DNA of 57,972 nucleotides, taken from positions 1 through 57,972 of the forward strand of contig JAKLZD010000035.1 in NCBI GenBank assembly GCA_024256245.1, in the 5' to 3' direction. Shown one piece after another: positions 25,853-35,450 of this stretch. The stretch is from Candidatus Methylarchaceae archaeon HK01M (GTDB lineage Archaea > Thermoproteota > Nitrososphaeria > Nitrososphaerales > JACAEJ01). The notes under the pieces were generated by a model. That model worked only from the letters and a program-made list of their open reading frames with translations, did not search any database and was not told the origin of the DNA. Every line of letters starts with the position of its first letter. The stretch's first letter is position 1. Both the position numbers and the translations under genes were made by a program.

Positions 25853-28201
25853 ATGAAATTCGTTCCAAAAATAAAGGAAAAGAGATGGCGCCCAAGTGTA
25901 GAGTCGGAAACTTTCGATAGATGGCAGAAGAAGGGCATATTCCATTTTAGGAAGGATGATAAGCGGCCTATATTCAGCATAGATACCCCACCACCTTATG
26001 TTAATACCCCAGTTCACATAGGCCATGCATACACTTACATCTGGATGGATGTGATGGCAAGGTACAGGAGGATGCTGGGGTATAACGTCTTATTCCCTAT
26101 GGGTCTAGACAAGAATGGATTGCCCATAGAGGTTCAGACTGAGAAGGAGTACAAAATTAGGATGAACGATGTATCACGCCAAGAGTTCATAGATAAATGT
26201 AAAAAGTTGCTCAAGAAATACGGGGATATATCACTGGATACTTTCAAAAAGCTTGGTTTAAGTTGTAATTCTTGGGAGATAAAGCACGAATTGGGAGGGA
26301 GGTACGATACAGACGACCCCGAATATAGGAGGCTCACTCAAGAGACTTTCATCCATCTTTGGAAGAAAGGTCTGATTTATGAAGGGATAAAGACGACGAA
26401 CTATTGTCCAGTGTGCAAGACAGCAATATCAGATGCCGAAGTGGATTATAGAGAAGATTACACAACACTGAACTATATCAAATTCAAGTTAAAAGAAAGC
26501 CAAGAAGATGTAGTCATAGCGACCACAAGACCTGAGTTGCTTTGTACATGTAAAGTAGTCCTCTTTAATCCTGAAGATGATAGGTATAAGAGATTGGAGG
26601 GAAAGTATGTCATAGTGCCAATATACAACCATGAAGTCAAGATGATCGCCCATCCCTACGCAAAGCCGGAGTTCGGCACGGGACTTGTAATGATATGCAG
26701 TTATGGGGATTATGGCGATATAAGACTACTTAGAGAGCTTGGTATAAAGCCGACTTACGCCATAGACAAAGATGGTAAGATGAACGAGGTTGCAGGGGGG
26801 TATGACGGCTTGAGCGTTTTAGAAGCAAGAGAAAGGATAGTCAACGACTTAGAAAGTATGAGTTTATTGGTGAAGAAAGAAAGGATAAAGCATAGAGAGC
26901 CCATATGTGAGCGTTCGAAAGACTCTATAGAGTTCATACCTACGAAGGAGATTTATCTTGAACAAGTGGACTATAAGGATGAGATATTGAAGATCGCCGA
27001 TGAAATGAACTTCTATTCTAAAGAAAATAAGCAGATTTTAGTCGACTGGGTCAGCTCCATAAATATGGACTGGGTTTTATCTCGAAGAAGGTATTATGGG
27101 ACCGAGATACCACTCTGGTACTGTAAGAAGTGTGGTAAAGAAATAGTGCCAGCGCCAGGCAGATATTACCAACCTTGGAAGGAGAAGTGCCCAGTAAACA
27201 GATGTCCAAGATGTAATGGTGAGGATTTTATAGGTGAAGAGAGAATCTTCGATACTTGGTTCGACTCCAGCACTTCTGAAGTTTACATCCTAGGCTACAT
27301 ATGGGATAGAGACTATTTTGAGAAAGAATTTCCATGTAGCATGAGGCCCCAAGGAAAGGAGATAGTGAGGAACTGGCTCTACTTCACCATCTTGAAGTCA
27401 TATCATCTATTTGAGAAGAAGCCCTTCGAAAATGTATGGATACATATGCATGTAGTTGATGAGAAGGGGGAGAAGATGAGTAAGAGCAAGGGCAACATAG
27501 TAGACCCACAAGATGTCATCAAGAAATTTGGTTCAGAAGGCTTTAGAATCTGGACCTGCTTAGAGGGGAATATAACAAGAGGAGATATAAGATGCTCACT
27601 CAAGAGGATAGAGGGGCACTCAAAGTTCTTAACAAAACTCTGGAATATAGCAAGGTTCATCTCGATGTTTCCAAAGGAGAGTGCAGAGCCAAAAGATACC
27701 GACAGATGGATCCTTGGAGAACTGTCCAAACTGATAGAGGATGTAAAGAAGAATTATGATGGGTATGAATTTAACGATGTTGCAACAGCGGTCAGAGACT
27801 TCACTTGGAATTTATTCGCATCCAACTATATAGAGATGGTGAAAGGCAGAGCTTATGGTCAGGATTTTTCAGAGAAAGAGCAGAAGGCGGTCTGGTTCAC
27901 TTTACATGAATGCTTAGAGAATATACTTTTGTTGTTGGCTCCGATAATACCTTTCTTTACAGAGCATGTATGGTCTATGCTTTATTGTGGGGCGAGTATT
28001 CATCTCAAGAGCTTTCCAAAGGCTAAATGGGACAAGAGCCTAAATCAATTGACCCAGAAACTTCTCGATTTCAACTCTTCCATCTGGAATGAAAAGAAAG
28101 AAGGGGGGCTATCACTAAAGGACTCGATCAAAGTGGAGGTTCCAGACGATCTTATGATATTTTTCAAGGACTTAAAGGCCATGCACAATATTGTTAAATA
28201 A
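25853..28201 (+). CDS. valS: Valyl-tRNA synthetase
   Basis: 782 residues, class Ia. HIGH motif at 55-58 (PPPYVNTPVHIGH), the GLDKNGLPIE follow-up, the CP1 editing domain with TTRPE near 225, ISRRR-like LSRRRYYGTEIPLWYC near 410, zinc-binding Cys pairs (CKKC, CPRC), RPQGKEIVRNW near 500, and KMSKS at about 541. The anticodon-binding domain is rather short, and no C-terminal coiled-coil arm is seen, as in other compact archaeal ValRS. IleRS was considered; the RPQGKEIVRNW and archaeal catalytic-core patterns favour Val. It starts a long plus-strand run leading into the ribosomal operon. Confidence 0.88.
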   Translation: MKFVPKIKEKRWRPSVESETFDRWQKKGIFHFRKDDKRPIFSIDTPPPYVNTPVHIGHAYTYIWMDVMARYRRMLGYNVLFPMGLDKNGLPIEVQTEKEYKIRMNDVSRQEFIDKCKKLLKKYGDISLDTFKKLGLSCNSWEIKHELGGRYDTDDPEYRRLTQETFIHLWKKGLIYEGIKTTNYCPVCKTAISDAEVDYREDYTTLNYIKFKLKESQEDVVIATTRPELLCTCKVVLFNPEDDRYKRLEGKYVIVPIYNHEVKMIAHPYAKPEFGTGLVMICSYGDYGDIRLLRELGIKPTYAIDKDGKMNEVAGGYDGLSVLEARERIVNDLESMSLLVKKERIKHREPICERSKDSIEFIPTKEIYLEQVDYKDEILKIADEMNFYSKENKQILVDWVSSINMDWVLSRRRYYGTEIPLWYCKKCGKEIVPAPGRYYQPWKEKCPVNRCPRCNGEDFIGEERIFDTWFDSSTSEVYILGYIWDRDYFEKEFPCSMRPQGKEIVRNWLYFTILKSYHLFEKKPFENVWIHMHVVDEKGEKMSKSKGNIVDPQDVIKKFGSEGFRIWTCLEGNITRGDIRCSLKRIEGHSKFLTKLWNIARFISMFPKESAEPKDTDRWILGELSKLIEDVKKNYDGYEFNDVATAVRDFTWNLFASNYIEMVKGRAYGQDFSEKEQKAVWFTLHECLENILLLLAPIIPFFTEHVWSMLYCGASIHLKSFPKAKWDKSLNQLTQKLLDFNSSIWNEKKEGGLSLKDSIKVEVPDDLMIFFKDLKAMHNIVK

Positions 28202-28246
28202 GTTTGAAGAATGTTTAAGTAATGCTTTTTGGAGTTTGGAAAGAGC

Positions 28247-28855
28247 ATGTCGTCCCAGATCAAAGCCAGATCCAAAGATAAGAGTAAAACTCCAGTAGAA
28301 AGTAGGAAGAAATCGAATATCGAAGAGAGGCTGGTGTTGGAGAACGAACTTCCTGAAGGCGTTACAGCAAGGTTGGACGAAAATTTACTCACTATTAAAG
28401 GACCTTTAGGTGAATGTAGGAAAGACTTCTCTAAGATAAAGGCTCAGGTTTCATATAAAGAGAATAAGGTAATAGTCCAATCGTTGGGTAAAAAGAAGTT
28501 CGACATCAGCGTTTCTAACACTGTTAGATCGATCGTAAGGAACATGATCAAAGGTGTAACTGAGGGCTTCACCTATAAACTCAAGATGGTCTTTGCCCAC
28601 TTCCCGATTTCTGTCAAGGTGAAGGATAAAAATGTGATAATTGAGAACTTCTACGGGGAGAGGTCTCCACGTATAGCGAAGATAGTGGGCGACTGCAAAG
28701 TAAAGGTTGAGGGGGACGATGTTATCGTGAAAGGTGTCTCTTTGGAGGATGTTGGTCAGACAGCGGCAAATATAGAACAGACAACGAAAGTGAAGAAGAA
28801 AGATCAAAGAGTCTTCCTTGACGGGATATATGTATATGAAAAGCAGAAGGGTTGA
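28247..28855 (+). CDS. rpl6: Ribosomal protein uL6
   Basis: 202 residues from ATG 28247; a TTG six codons upstream is possible. The body from about residue 25 (LENELPEGVTARLDEN) is typical uL6 with its two repeated domains and GVTEGFTYKLKMVFAHFPI. The roughly 24-residue Lys/Arg/Ser-rich N-terminal tail is longer than in most archaeal uL6. The upstream members of the spc operon (uL5, uS14, uS8) are not present; valS lies there instead, so the operon is split at this point. The stop TGA lies 4 bp before the eL32 start. Confidence 0.95.
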   Translation: MSSQIKARSKDKSKTPVESRKKSNIEERLVLENELPEGVTARLDENLLTIKGPLGECRKDFSKIKAQVSYKENKVIVQSLGKKKFDISVSNTVRSIVRNMIKGVTEGFTYKLKMVFAHFPISVKVKDKNVIIENFYGERSPRIAKIVGDCKVKVEGDDVIVKGVSLEDVGQTAANIEQTTKVKKKDQRVFLDGIYVYEKQKG

Positions 28856-28859
28856 TGAT

Positions 28860-29399
28860 ATGGCAGAAGAAACTACATCTAAAGCAAAAATTACAAAGAA
28901 AAAGAAAGTGAAAACTACCTCTAGAACAAAAGTTAAAGAGAAAAAAGGAGTTAAAACAAAAGCTTCTAGGGCTAGAAAAAAGAAGAAAAAGAATATGAAG
29001 GAACTTCTGAAATTAAGAAATAGTATAGATGATAAGCGCCCCATGTTTATGAGGCAGGAATCTTGGAGGTACAAGAGAATAGATAGGTCTTGGAGGAAGC
29101 CCAAAGGCATAGATAGCAGGATGCGCCGCAGACTGAAAGGTTGGCCCAAAGCAGTGAAAGTAGGTTATCGGGGACCGAAGATAACGAGGGGCATACACCC
29201 CTCAGGTTACAGAGATGTACTAGTTCATAACATAGGTGAACTCGAGGGGCTCAATCCAAAGAAAGATGCAGCAAGACTGGCTTCAACTTTAGGGGCAAAA
29301 AAGAGAGCTGAATTGATAGAAAAGGCAAAAGAGTTGGGCATAAAAGTCTTGAACCCAAGAGGTCTAAGGAAGACTAAAGTAATAGAAACCCCAGAATAA
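28860..29399 (+). CDS. rpl32e: Ribosomal protein eL32
   Basis: 179 residues from ATG 28860 (MAEETTSK). The C-terminal 125 residues are canonical eL32 (RQESWRYKRIDRSWRKPKG, then GWPKAVKVGYRGPKITRG, then GYRDVLVHN). The first about 50 residues are an almost pure Lys/Thr/Arg tail absent from minimal eL32. It is likely disordered and rRNA-binding (inference). A gap of 110 bp follows before eL19. Confidence 0.95.
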   Translation: MAEETTSKAKITKKKKVKTTSRTKVKEKKGVKTKASRARKKKKKNMKELLKLRNSIDDKRPMFMRQESWRYKRIDRSWRKPKGIDSRMRRRLKGWPKAVKVGYRGPKITRGIHPSGYRDVLVHNIGELEGLNPKKDAARLASTLGAKKRAELIEKAKELGIKVLNPRGLRKTKVIETPE

Positions 29400-29509
29400 A
29401 AATTCCAAACCTGACAAGTCTTTATCAAGAAAGATTTAAGGGAGTGTAACTATTGGGAAAGTAGAGCGGGCCTCGGCTCGATAAATTGCTAGAAGAGAAT
29501 CGATGAAAA
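29400..29509 (+). other. 110-bp gap inside the ribosomal operon
   Basis: The longest gap in an otherwise almost gapless operon. It holds a GC-rich patch near 29466-29480 capable of a short hairpin and no ORF. It may contain an internal promoter or a small RNA; nothing definite is seen. Confidence 0.25.
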
Positions 29510-29953
29510 TTGAACTTGAGTAACAAGAAGGTGATGGCTGCAAAAGTCCTAAAGGTAGGGGTGAACAAGGTTAGGATAGACCCTGGAAATCTTGAGCGTG
29601 TAGTGGATGCCATTACCAAGGACGATATAAGAGCCCTCATCAGGGAAGGTGCGATCTGGGCTGAGCATATCAAAGGCATCTCCCGTGGTCGTACTAGAAC
29701 GAGAAGAGCTTCAAAAAAGAAGCGTGGAAGAGGCAGTGGCTCAAAGAAAGGCGCTTCTGGTGCTAGAACTCCAAAGAAAAGATTATGGGTTACAAAAGTA
29801 CGGGCTATAAGAAATCGTTTGAAGAAAGCCAGAGAGAGAGGGGATATAACAGGTGAAGTATTCAACAAGCTTTATCTACAAATAAAAGGCGGTCAGATCA
29901 AGTCGGTCAGACATCTTGAGGAGCAGATAAGTTTAATGAGTCGGAGGAGATGA
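29510..29953 (+). CDS. rpl19e: Ribosomal protein eL19
   Basis: 147 residues from TTG 29510; a second TTG two codons later is equally plausible. Typical eL19: KKVMAAKVLKVGVNKVRIDP, then DDIRALIREGAI, the basic linker RTRRASKKKRGRGSGSKKG, and the C-terminal helix. A large-subunit protein whose C-terminal helix reaches the small subunit. The stop overlaps the region of the uL18 start. Confidence 0.95.
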   Translation: MNLSNKKVMAAKVLKVGVNKVRIDPGNLERVVDAITKDDIRALIREGAIWAEHIKGISRGRTRTRRASKKKRGRGSGSKKGASGARTPKKRLWVTKVRAIRNRLKKARERGDITGEVFNKLYLQIKGGQIKSVRHLEEQISLMSRRR

Positions 29954-29957
29954 GATC

Positions 29958-30551
29958 GTGTGTAGTCGCTATATATCGATCATGCGCAGAAGGCGAGAGG
30001 GAAAGACAAATTATAGAAAGAGGAAAGCTGTAATCATAAGTAAATTACCCTTTGTTTCTATCTTTATAGGTGGAAAGAACATCCTGGTTCAGATATCGTC
30101 GCCCCAAAAAGAAGGCGATCTATCTTTGGCATCAGCCCATTCAAGAGAGTTGATAAAGTTTGGATGGTTAGCTTCAAGAAGGAACATCCCCGCAGCATAC
30201 CTTACAGGTCTATTGACTGGCCTCAAAGCGAAGGGCAAGGTGGATAGGGCAGTTTTATACATAGGTTTGAAACATTTCATATATGACTCTCGAATCACAG
30301 CTGTGGCTAAAGGACTATTGGATGCAGGTGTATCAATCCCTATAGACGAGGAGGCTCTACCATCGGAAGATAGGCTTAAAGGGAAGCACATCTCGGATTA
30401 TGCCAAGAATCTATCGGAAAGTGATAAGACTCTTTATAAGGAAAGGTTTTCAGACATGATCGACAAAGGTCTTAACCCAGAATCTCTTCTAGAGCACTTC
30501 GAAGAGATTCGGAAAAAAATAATTGAAAGTTTTGAGGCGAAGAAAGCATGA
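29958..30551 (+). CDS. rpl18: Ribosomal protein uL18
   Basis: 197 residues from GTG 29958; RYISIMRRRREGKTNYRKR aligns with the family N-terminus, supporting this start over ATG 29982. It contacts 5S rRNA. The sequence shows VSIFIGGKNILVQI, GLLTGLKAKGK and the C-terminal LNPESLLEHFEEIRKK region of archaeal uL18. Its TGA overlaps the uS5 ATG (ATGA). Confidence 0.95.
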   Translation: MCSRYISIMRRRREGKTNYRKRKAVIISKLPFVSIFIGGKNILVQISSPQKEGDLSLASAHSRELIKFGWLASRRNIPAAYLTGLLTGLKAKGKVDRAVLYIGLKHFIYDSRITAVAKGLLDAGVSIPIDEEALPSEDRLKGKHISDYAKNLSESDKTLYKERFSDMIDKGLNPESLLEHFEEIRKKIIESFEAKKA

Positions 30552-31186
30552 AGAGACAACGTAGAGAAAGTAGACAAATAATCCAAGAACCTTGGACACC
30601 CAGAACTAGATTGGGGTCCCTTGTAGCCACAGGGAAGATCACCTCATTAGAAGAGATATTTGAGAGTGGTATGAAGATCAAGGAGCCAGACATCGTCAAG
30701 ACACTATTGCCAGACTTAAAAACAAATGTGATTGGGGCGGGGATAGTTCAAAGGCAGACGGATGCAGGTGAGCAAACTAGATTTGTCGCCATAGTGGCTG
30801 TAGGGAATGAAGACGGTTGGTTTGGCGTGGGTAGAGGGAAGGCCAACCAGATGAGAATAGCGATAGAGAAGGCAACCAACGACTCTCTTTTGAACATAAT
30901 CCCAGTAAAACTGGGTTGTGGTAGTTGGGAGTGTAGATGCATGGGCCTCCATTCGATCCCCTTCAAGACTACAGGCAAATGTGGGAGTGTCAGAATAGTC
31001 ATAATCCCGGGTCCAAAAGGGCTTGGACTTGTAGCTGGAGAGAAGATCAGGATTTTACTATCTCTCGCTGGTATAAAGGACGCATGGACAAGAACCTTCG
31101 GCTCTACGAGTACCGTATCGTCTGTAGCATATGCGGTATATGACGCCTTGAATAAGATTCATAATCTGAATGTTGGGTTAAGGTGA
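30548..31186 (+). CDS. rps5: Ribosomal protein uS5
   Basis: 212 residues. Double-stranded RNA-binding-like N-terminal domain with TRFVAIVAVGNEDGWFGVGRGKA, then the GPKGLGLVAGEKIRILLSLAGIKDAW C-terminal domain. It lies at the mRNA entry channel of the small subunit and affects accuracy. ATGA-coupled to uL18; its TGA lies just ahead of the uL30 TTG. Confidence 0.96.
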   Translation: MKRQRRESRQIIQEPWTPRTRLGSLVATGKITSLEEIFESGMKIKEPDIVKTLLPDLKTNVIGAGIVQRQTDAGEQTRFVAIVAVGNEDGWFGVGRGKANQMRIAIEKATNDSLLNIIPVKLGCGSWECRCMGLHSIPFKTTGKCGSVRIVIIPGPKGLGLVAGEKIRILLSLAGIKDAWTRTFGSTSTVSSVAYAVYDALNKIHNLNVGLR

Positions 31187-31190
31187 AGCT

Positions 31191-31658
31191 TTGAGCAAGA
31201 ATCTTTTAGTTGTCAGGCTTCGTGGAACTGTCAATGTTCGAGAGCCTGTAAAGAGGACTCTTGAGCAACTTCATCTGACAAAGAGATTTAGGGCAACGAT
31301 CATTCCCGATACGCCAGACTACAGAGGAATGCTAATCTCCTCTAAGGAATACGTTGCATGGTGCCCCGTGGATGCATCTCTAATCTCAAAATTGATAAAA
31401 AAGAGGGGGCGGAAGGGGGGGTGGGCGCCTTTAACTTTAAAGGATATCAAGGGATGGGGGTTTAAAGGATTTAGCGGTATGGCACGATCTATAGATGTAG
31501 GAAAGACTGCTTTGAAAGAGATTGAGGGAATGAACCCTTTTTTTGCCCTATCGCCACCTAGAGGGGGATTCAAGCGCTCAACCAGGCGCCTATACACTCA
31601 AGGAGGAATCTTGGGCGAAAATCCCGAACTTATCTCCATTGTTGGGAAGATGATCTAA
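31191..31658 (+). CDS. rpl30: Ribosomal protein uL30
   Basis: 155 residues from TTG 31191, 4 bp after uS5. Typical archaeal/eukaryotic-length uL30: LLVVRLRGTVNV at the start, LHLTKRFRATIIPDTPDYRGML in the middle, and a C-terminal extension ending in GGFKRSTRRLYTQGGILGEN. The ribosomal operon order is as in other archaea. Confidence 0.95.
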   Translation: MSKNLLVVRLRGTVNVREPVKRTLEQLHLTKRFRATIIPDTPDYRGMLISSKEYVAWCPVDASLISKLIKKRGRKGGWAPLTLKDIKGWGFKGFSGMARSIDVGKTALKEIEGMNPFFALSPPRGGFKRSTRRLYTQGGILGENPELISIVGKMI

Positions 31659-31716
31659 CTTCAAGATGATTAACTTTTTAATTTGGTGAATTATTGTTTA
31701 ACAAGAGGTGTTGAAC

Positions 31717-32151
31717 ATGCCTACTCGGTTAAGAAAGACGAGGAAATTGAGGGGTTCAAGGACTTGTGGCTATGGGCGAGTAGGACAGCATAGGAAGAGC
31801 GGTAGCAGAGGAGGAAAAGGGAAGGCTGGTCTCAAAAAGCATAAGTGGACTTGGACGGTGAAGTACGCACCAGATCACTTTGGCAAGGCTGGTTTCAAAC
31901 CGCCCAAGAAGGCACCTATCAAGAGCTGGATCAATGTAGGTCAACTAGATGAGATATACGATAAACTCATGAAGGAATGTAAGATAGAACGAAAGGAAGA
32001 TAAAACCCTGATCGATCTCATCGAGTTAGGCTATGATCGGCTCCTTGGAAATGGTGAAATAAAAGGCCGTTATCACATTGTTGCTAGATCGTTCACAAAG
32101 AGCGCAAAGGATAAAATAGAGAAAGCTGGAGGGTCAATAACTACAAGGTAA
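31717..32151 (+). CDS. rpl15: Ribosomal protein uL15
   Basis: 144 residues from ATG 31717, preceded by a GAGGTG ribosome-binding site; the upstream in-frame GTG/TTG are less likely. N-terminus RLRKTRKLRGSRTCGYGRVG and the Gly/Arg/Lys-rich segment are diagnostic. Last ribosomal protein before secY (5-bp gap). Confidence 0.95.
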   Translation: MPTRLRKTRKLRGSRTCGYGRVGQHRKSGSRGGKGKAGLKKHKWTWTVKYAPDHFGKAGFKPPKKAPIKSWINVGQLDEIYDKLMKECKIERKEDKTLIDLIELGYDRLLGNGEIKGRYHIVARSFTKSAKDKIEKAGGSITTR

Positions 32152-32156
32152 ATAGG

Positions 32157-33596
32157 ATGAGCAGTCTTTCTGGCTTTTTAAGAGGCATCTCGACTATCAT
32201 GCCTGAGGTCCCTGCACCTCAAAGGAAACTCTCTCTAACAATGAAGTTGATCTGGACTGCCATCGCTCTAGCTGTTTACCTTATTATGGCTGAAACCCCC
32301 TTATATGGGATTACAACGGGTGGGACAGACCCGTTGGCTTACTCTAGAATCATCTTCGCATCCAACCAAGGTACTCTTATGGAGTTTGGTATAGGTCCCA
32401 TAGTGACTGCGGGATTGGTCATGCAACTCCTAAAGGGTGCAGAGATGATAAAGCTAGATTTTAAAAAGCCAGAAGATAGGGCGCTATTCACATCTGCTAC
32501 GAAACTCTTGACGATGGTCGTAATACTTGTACAGTCCTTAGGTTATATAATAGCAGGTATCTATGGCAGTCTATCTTTCACGACGATGATTATAATCGTG
32601 ATGCAACTTTTCGTTGCCAGTGTGATAGTGATGCTCTTGGACGAGCTCGTTCAGAAAGGCTGGGGCATCGGTAGTGGTATAAGCTTGTTCATCATGGCAG
32701 GAGTGGCACAGCAGATAATGTGGAGTATCTTCAACCCTCTGACTGTAAACATAGGAAGCTCAGAAGTTCCAAAGATAGTTCCCTTCGGCTTCATACCTTT
32801 CCTTATCGACGCCTTGATCAGAGGCGCTCCTTATGAGGCTATAGTGAGGGAAGGTGCTCTCCCGAGCTTGATAGGTTTCCTCATGACAATGGCGGTCATC
32901 CTCTTCCTAATTTACATCGAAGGGGTTAGGGTAGAGATTCCTATTTCATCCTCAAAATATAGAGGCTTCTCTGGCGTCTATCCCATCAAGTTGCTCTACG
33001 TATCGGTCGTTCCAGTGATCTTCGCTTCAGTATTGCTGACAGATGTGGTATTTATTTCACAATTTATCTGGACAAGTTTCAATCCAACTAATACCAATAT
33101 ATGGCTCAACTGGCTAGGGACGGGGATATTTAACGGGCCAGAGGATATAATATTTCCGACAGGGGGTTTGGTGTACTATATGTCGCCGATACAAGGCTTA
33201 AGCGCTGCTGTGGCAGACCCTTTAAGGGCTCTCTCATACGTCTTTTTTATGGTCTTGATTGTAACGATCTTCTCCAAACTTTGGGTGGCGATAGGTGGTC
33301 TAGCACCTAAGGACGTAGCAAAAAGCTTGCTCGATGCAGACGTTCATGTTCCGGGCTTTAGGAGGGCAGAAGCTTCTGTAGGAACCATTCTGGCAAGGTA
33401 CATACCTCCCATCACCATATTAGGTGGTATCGTAATCGGTCTCCTTGCTTCTTTATCCGATATCTTGGGTGTCTTTGGCTCCGGCACGGGGATACTATTA
33501 ATGATAGGTATAATCATGCAGTATTACCAGATATTGATGAAGGAGCAGCTCGAGACGATGATGCCGAGGCTTGCGGGGATATTTGAAAGAAAGTAA
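32157..33596 (+). CDS. secY: Protein translocase subunit SecY
   Basis: Channel-forming subunit of the SecYEG/Sec61 translocon. 479 residues, about ten hydrophobic helices. Conserved segments: GIGPIVTAGLVMQLL (plug and helix 2), GWGIGSGISLFIMAGVAQ, and the cytosolic loop YPIKLLYVSVVPVIFASVL. A late cytosolic loop, PGFRRAEASVGTIL, contacts ribosomes in the family. Directly follows uL15, the usual archaeal order. Confidence 0.96.
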   Translation: MSSLSGFLRGISTIMPEVPAPQRKLSLTMKLIWTAIALAVYLIMAETPLYGITTGGTDPLAYSRIIFASNQGTLMEFGIGPIVTAGLVMQLLKGAEMIKLDFKKPEDRALFTSATKLLTMVVILVQSLGYIIAGIYGSLSFTTMIIIVMQLFVASVIVMLLDELVQKGWGIGSGISLFIMAGVAQQIMWSIFNPLTVNIGSSEVPKIVPFGFIPFLIDALIRGAPYEAIVREGALPSLIGFLMTMAVILFLIYIEGVRVEIPISSSKYRGFSGVYPIKLLYVSVVPVIFASVLLTDVVFISQFIWTSFNPTNTNIWLNWLGTGIFNGPEDIIFPTGGLVYYMSPIQGLSAAVADPLRALSYVFFMVLIVTIFSKLWVAIGGLAPKDVAKSLLDADVHVPGFRRAEASVGTILARYIPPITILGGIVIGLLASLSDILGVFGSGTGILLMIGIIMQYYQILMKEQLETMMPRLAGIFERK

Positions 33597-33662
33597 GTAA
33601 GGCTAAGGAAAAGATTTTTAATCGATAAAATAAGGATATACATCTAAGCTTACTCTGGTAAG

Positions 33663-34250
33663 GTGTTGCTCTTGGCTAATAAACGAGTTGTGATAATTGG
33701 TATTCCAGGGGTCGGCAAGACGACATTGGTAAACAGAGTAGTGGAACAGATCAAGAAAAAGAAGTTTACTTTAGAATCTGTTGTATTTGGCACATTGATG
33801 TTTGAGGAGGCGAAAAAACTGGACATCGAGCATAGAGATGAGATGAGAAAGTTGCCAGTAGATCAACAGCGTAAGCTTCAGATAGAAGCAGCTGAGAAGA
33901 TAGCGATGATGAAAGCTGATTATTTATTCATAGATACTCACCTTATGATAAACACTAAGGAAGGTTATTGGCCCGGTCTTCCTTTTGAAGTCTTAAAGGT
34001 CCTATCTCCGAGCAATCTTATCTTGATAGAGGCTCTGCCCCATGAGATAATTTCAAGGCGCAGAAGGGATTCTGGAAGGTGTAGAGACCTTGCTGAAGAA
34101 GAAACCATTGCTAGAGAGAAGGAGATAGCAAGAAGTATGTTGAGCACTTCAGCGATAATAAGTGGTGCTCCCCTGCTTATAGTGATGAATAAGGAGAATC
34201 AAATAGAAGAAGCTGCCAACCAGATCTTGAAAGCACTTGGTGTGATATGA
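33663..34250 (+). CDS. adkA: Adenylate kinase, archaeal type
   Basis: 195 residues from GTG 33663; TTG 33672 is also possible behind the AGGTG site. P-loop GIPGVGKTT at about 13-21, and the archaeal-specific RDEMRKLPVDQQRKLQIEAA and DTHLMINTKEGYWPG segments. Interconverts ATP, AMP and ADP. Sits between secY and DUF106, as in most archaea. Confidence 0.93.
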   Translation: MLLLANKRVVIIGIPGVGKTTLVNRVVEQIKKKKFTLESVVFGTLMFEEAKKLDIEHRDEMRKLPVDQQRKLQIEAAEKIAMMKADYLFIDTHLMINTKEGYWPGLPFEVLKVLSPSNLILIEALPHEIISRRRRDSGRCRDLAEEETIAREKEIARSMLSTSAIISGAPLLIVMNKENQIEEAANQILKALGVI

Positions 34251-34745
34251 ATGGTGGACCCAACTGCTATACCCATCTCTACTTTGTTAGTAACAGCGGT
34301 CGCTCTAACGCTGAATCTCACCTCTAACGTGGTTACCCGTCTATTTACAGATGTAGATCGAGCAAGAAGAATAAATGCTGAAGTTAAGGCTTTCAGAGAT
34401 GAACTGAAGCAAGCTACACTTACAAAAGATAAGGCTAAAGAGAGAAAACTCAGGAAGAGGGAGAAACAGATGATGGAGTTACAGATGAAAGTAACAAAGG
34501 AGAGGATGAAACCTATGCTTCTCTTTTGGGTTCCTTTCATAGCTGTCTACTATCTTCTTGCCACTTTCCTTGGTGGGTATGATGCAATTGTAGCCATATC
34601 TCCCATACCTATAGACCTTGTCATAATAAATATCGGAGTACCGATCGAAGGGGGTTACGGTTTCAGCCTTTTCTGGTGGTATTTGATCTCTTCTTTTGCC
34701 TTCAGCGCAATCGTAATGAAGCTTCTTAAAACTAGCCCCACCTAA
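34251..34745 (+). CDS. DUF106 membrane insertase-like protein (EMC3/TMCO1 family)
   Basis: 164 residues. N-terminal transmembrane helix (about 8-28), a long basic coiled coil (about 38-85, RKREKQMMELQMKV), then two more helices (about 92-112 and 140-158). Archaeal DUF106 proteins are related to YidC/Oxa1/EMC3 insertases and are routinely encoded next to secY and adk. Begins immediately after the adk stop. A role in inserting membrane proteins together with SecY is inferred. Confidence 0.88.
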   Translation: MVDPTAIPISTLLVTAVALTLNLTSNVVTRLFTDVDRARRINAEVKAFRDELKQATLTKDKAKERKLRKREKQMMELQMKVTKERMKPMLLFWVPFIAVYYLLATFLGGYDAIVAISPIPIDLVIINIGVPIEGGYGFSLFWWYLISSFAFSAIVMKLLKTSPT

Positions 34746-34787
34746 ATAAAGAATGCTTAATAAATTCTCTGAAAGCAATTATGATAA

Positions 34788-35387
34788 ATGATAAAAAAGG
34801 AGAAGGGTCTTATAATCTGCATCTCAGGGATGGCAGGCTCTGGAAAGAGCACTTTAGCCAAAAGAATAGCTGAAAGATACGGTCTGAGCTACTTTTCAGG
34901 TGGAGATGCCTTAAAGCAATTAGCAGTAAAAAGGGGATACAAGCCAAAGGATTATGGATGGTGGGAGAGTGAGGAAGGGTTTAAGTTCTTAAAAGAAAGA
35001 AAGAAGGATGAAAGATTCGATAAAAGAATTGATGATAAGTTGCTCGAAATGGCAGATAGAGGGAATGTTGTGCTCGACAGCTGGACTATGCCTTGGCTCT
35101 TAAAAGTAGAGGCTTTAAAGATTTGGCTAAAGGTATCCTTAGAGAAAAGAGCAGAAAGAGCAGCCAAAAGGGATCAGATTGAGACTCAGAGTATCATGAG
35201 GATAATCCAAGATAAGGATGAAATAACTAGATCGATCTATGAAACCCTCTATGGATTCGATTTTGGTAGAGACCTTTCTCCCTTCGATCTCATACTCAAT
35301 ACAGACAGATTCGACCCCAAAGAAGTCTACGATATAGTCTCCAAAGTTATCGATCTTTACATTAAAAAATTACATAAAGGGGGTTAG
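34788..35387 (+). CDS. cmk: Cytidylate kinase, archaeal type
   Basis: 199 residues. P-loop GMAGSGKSTLAKR at about 13-25, SYFSGGDALKQLA substrate region, LDSWTMPWLL, and lid segment RAERAAKRDQI. Phosphorylates CMP/dCMP. In many archaea eL34 and eL14 genes sit around cmk and cbf5; neither is present here. Confidence 0.9.
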   Translation: MIKKEKGLIICISGMAGSGKSTLAKRIAERYGLSYFSGGDALKQLAVKRGYKPKDYGWWESEEGFKFLKERKKDERFDKRIDDKLLEMADRGNVVLDSWTMPWLLKVEALKIWLKVSLEKRAERAAKRDQIETQSIMRIIQDKDEITRSIYETLYGFDFGRDLSPFDLILNTDRFDPKEVYDIVSKVIDLYIKKLHKGG

Positions 35388-35450
35388 AAGGTATGTGCCA
35401 CGAAGGGTTTTTAGTTTAGTTTTAGATAAAGCAAGTGAGAGGGCATATCT

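Noticed and set aside
28451..29149. A 232-codon minus-strand ORF with a Phe-rich run
   Set aside because: Antisense of the Lys-rich ribosomal protein genes; the poly-Phe run is the complement of AAA/AAG codons.
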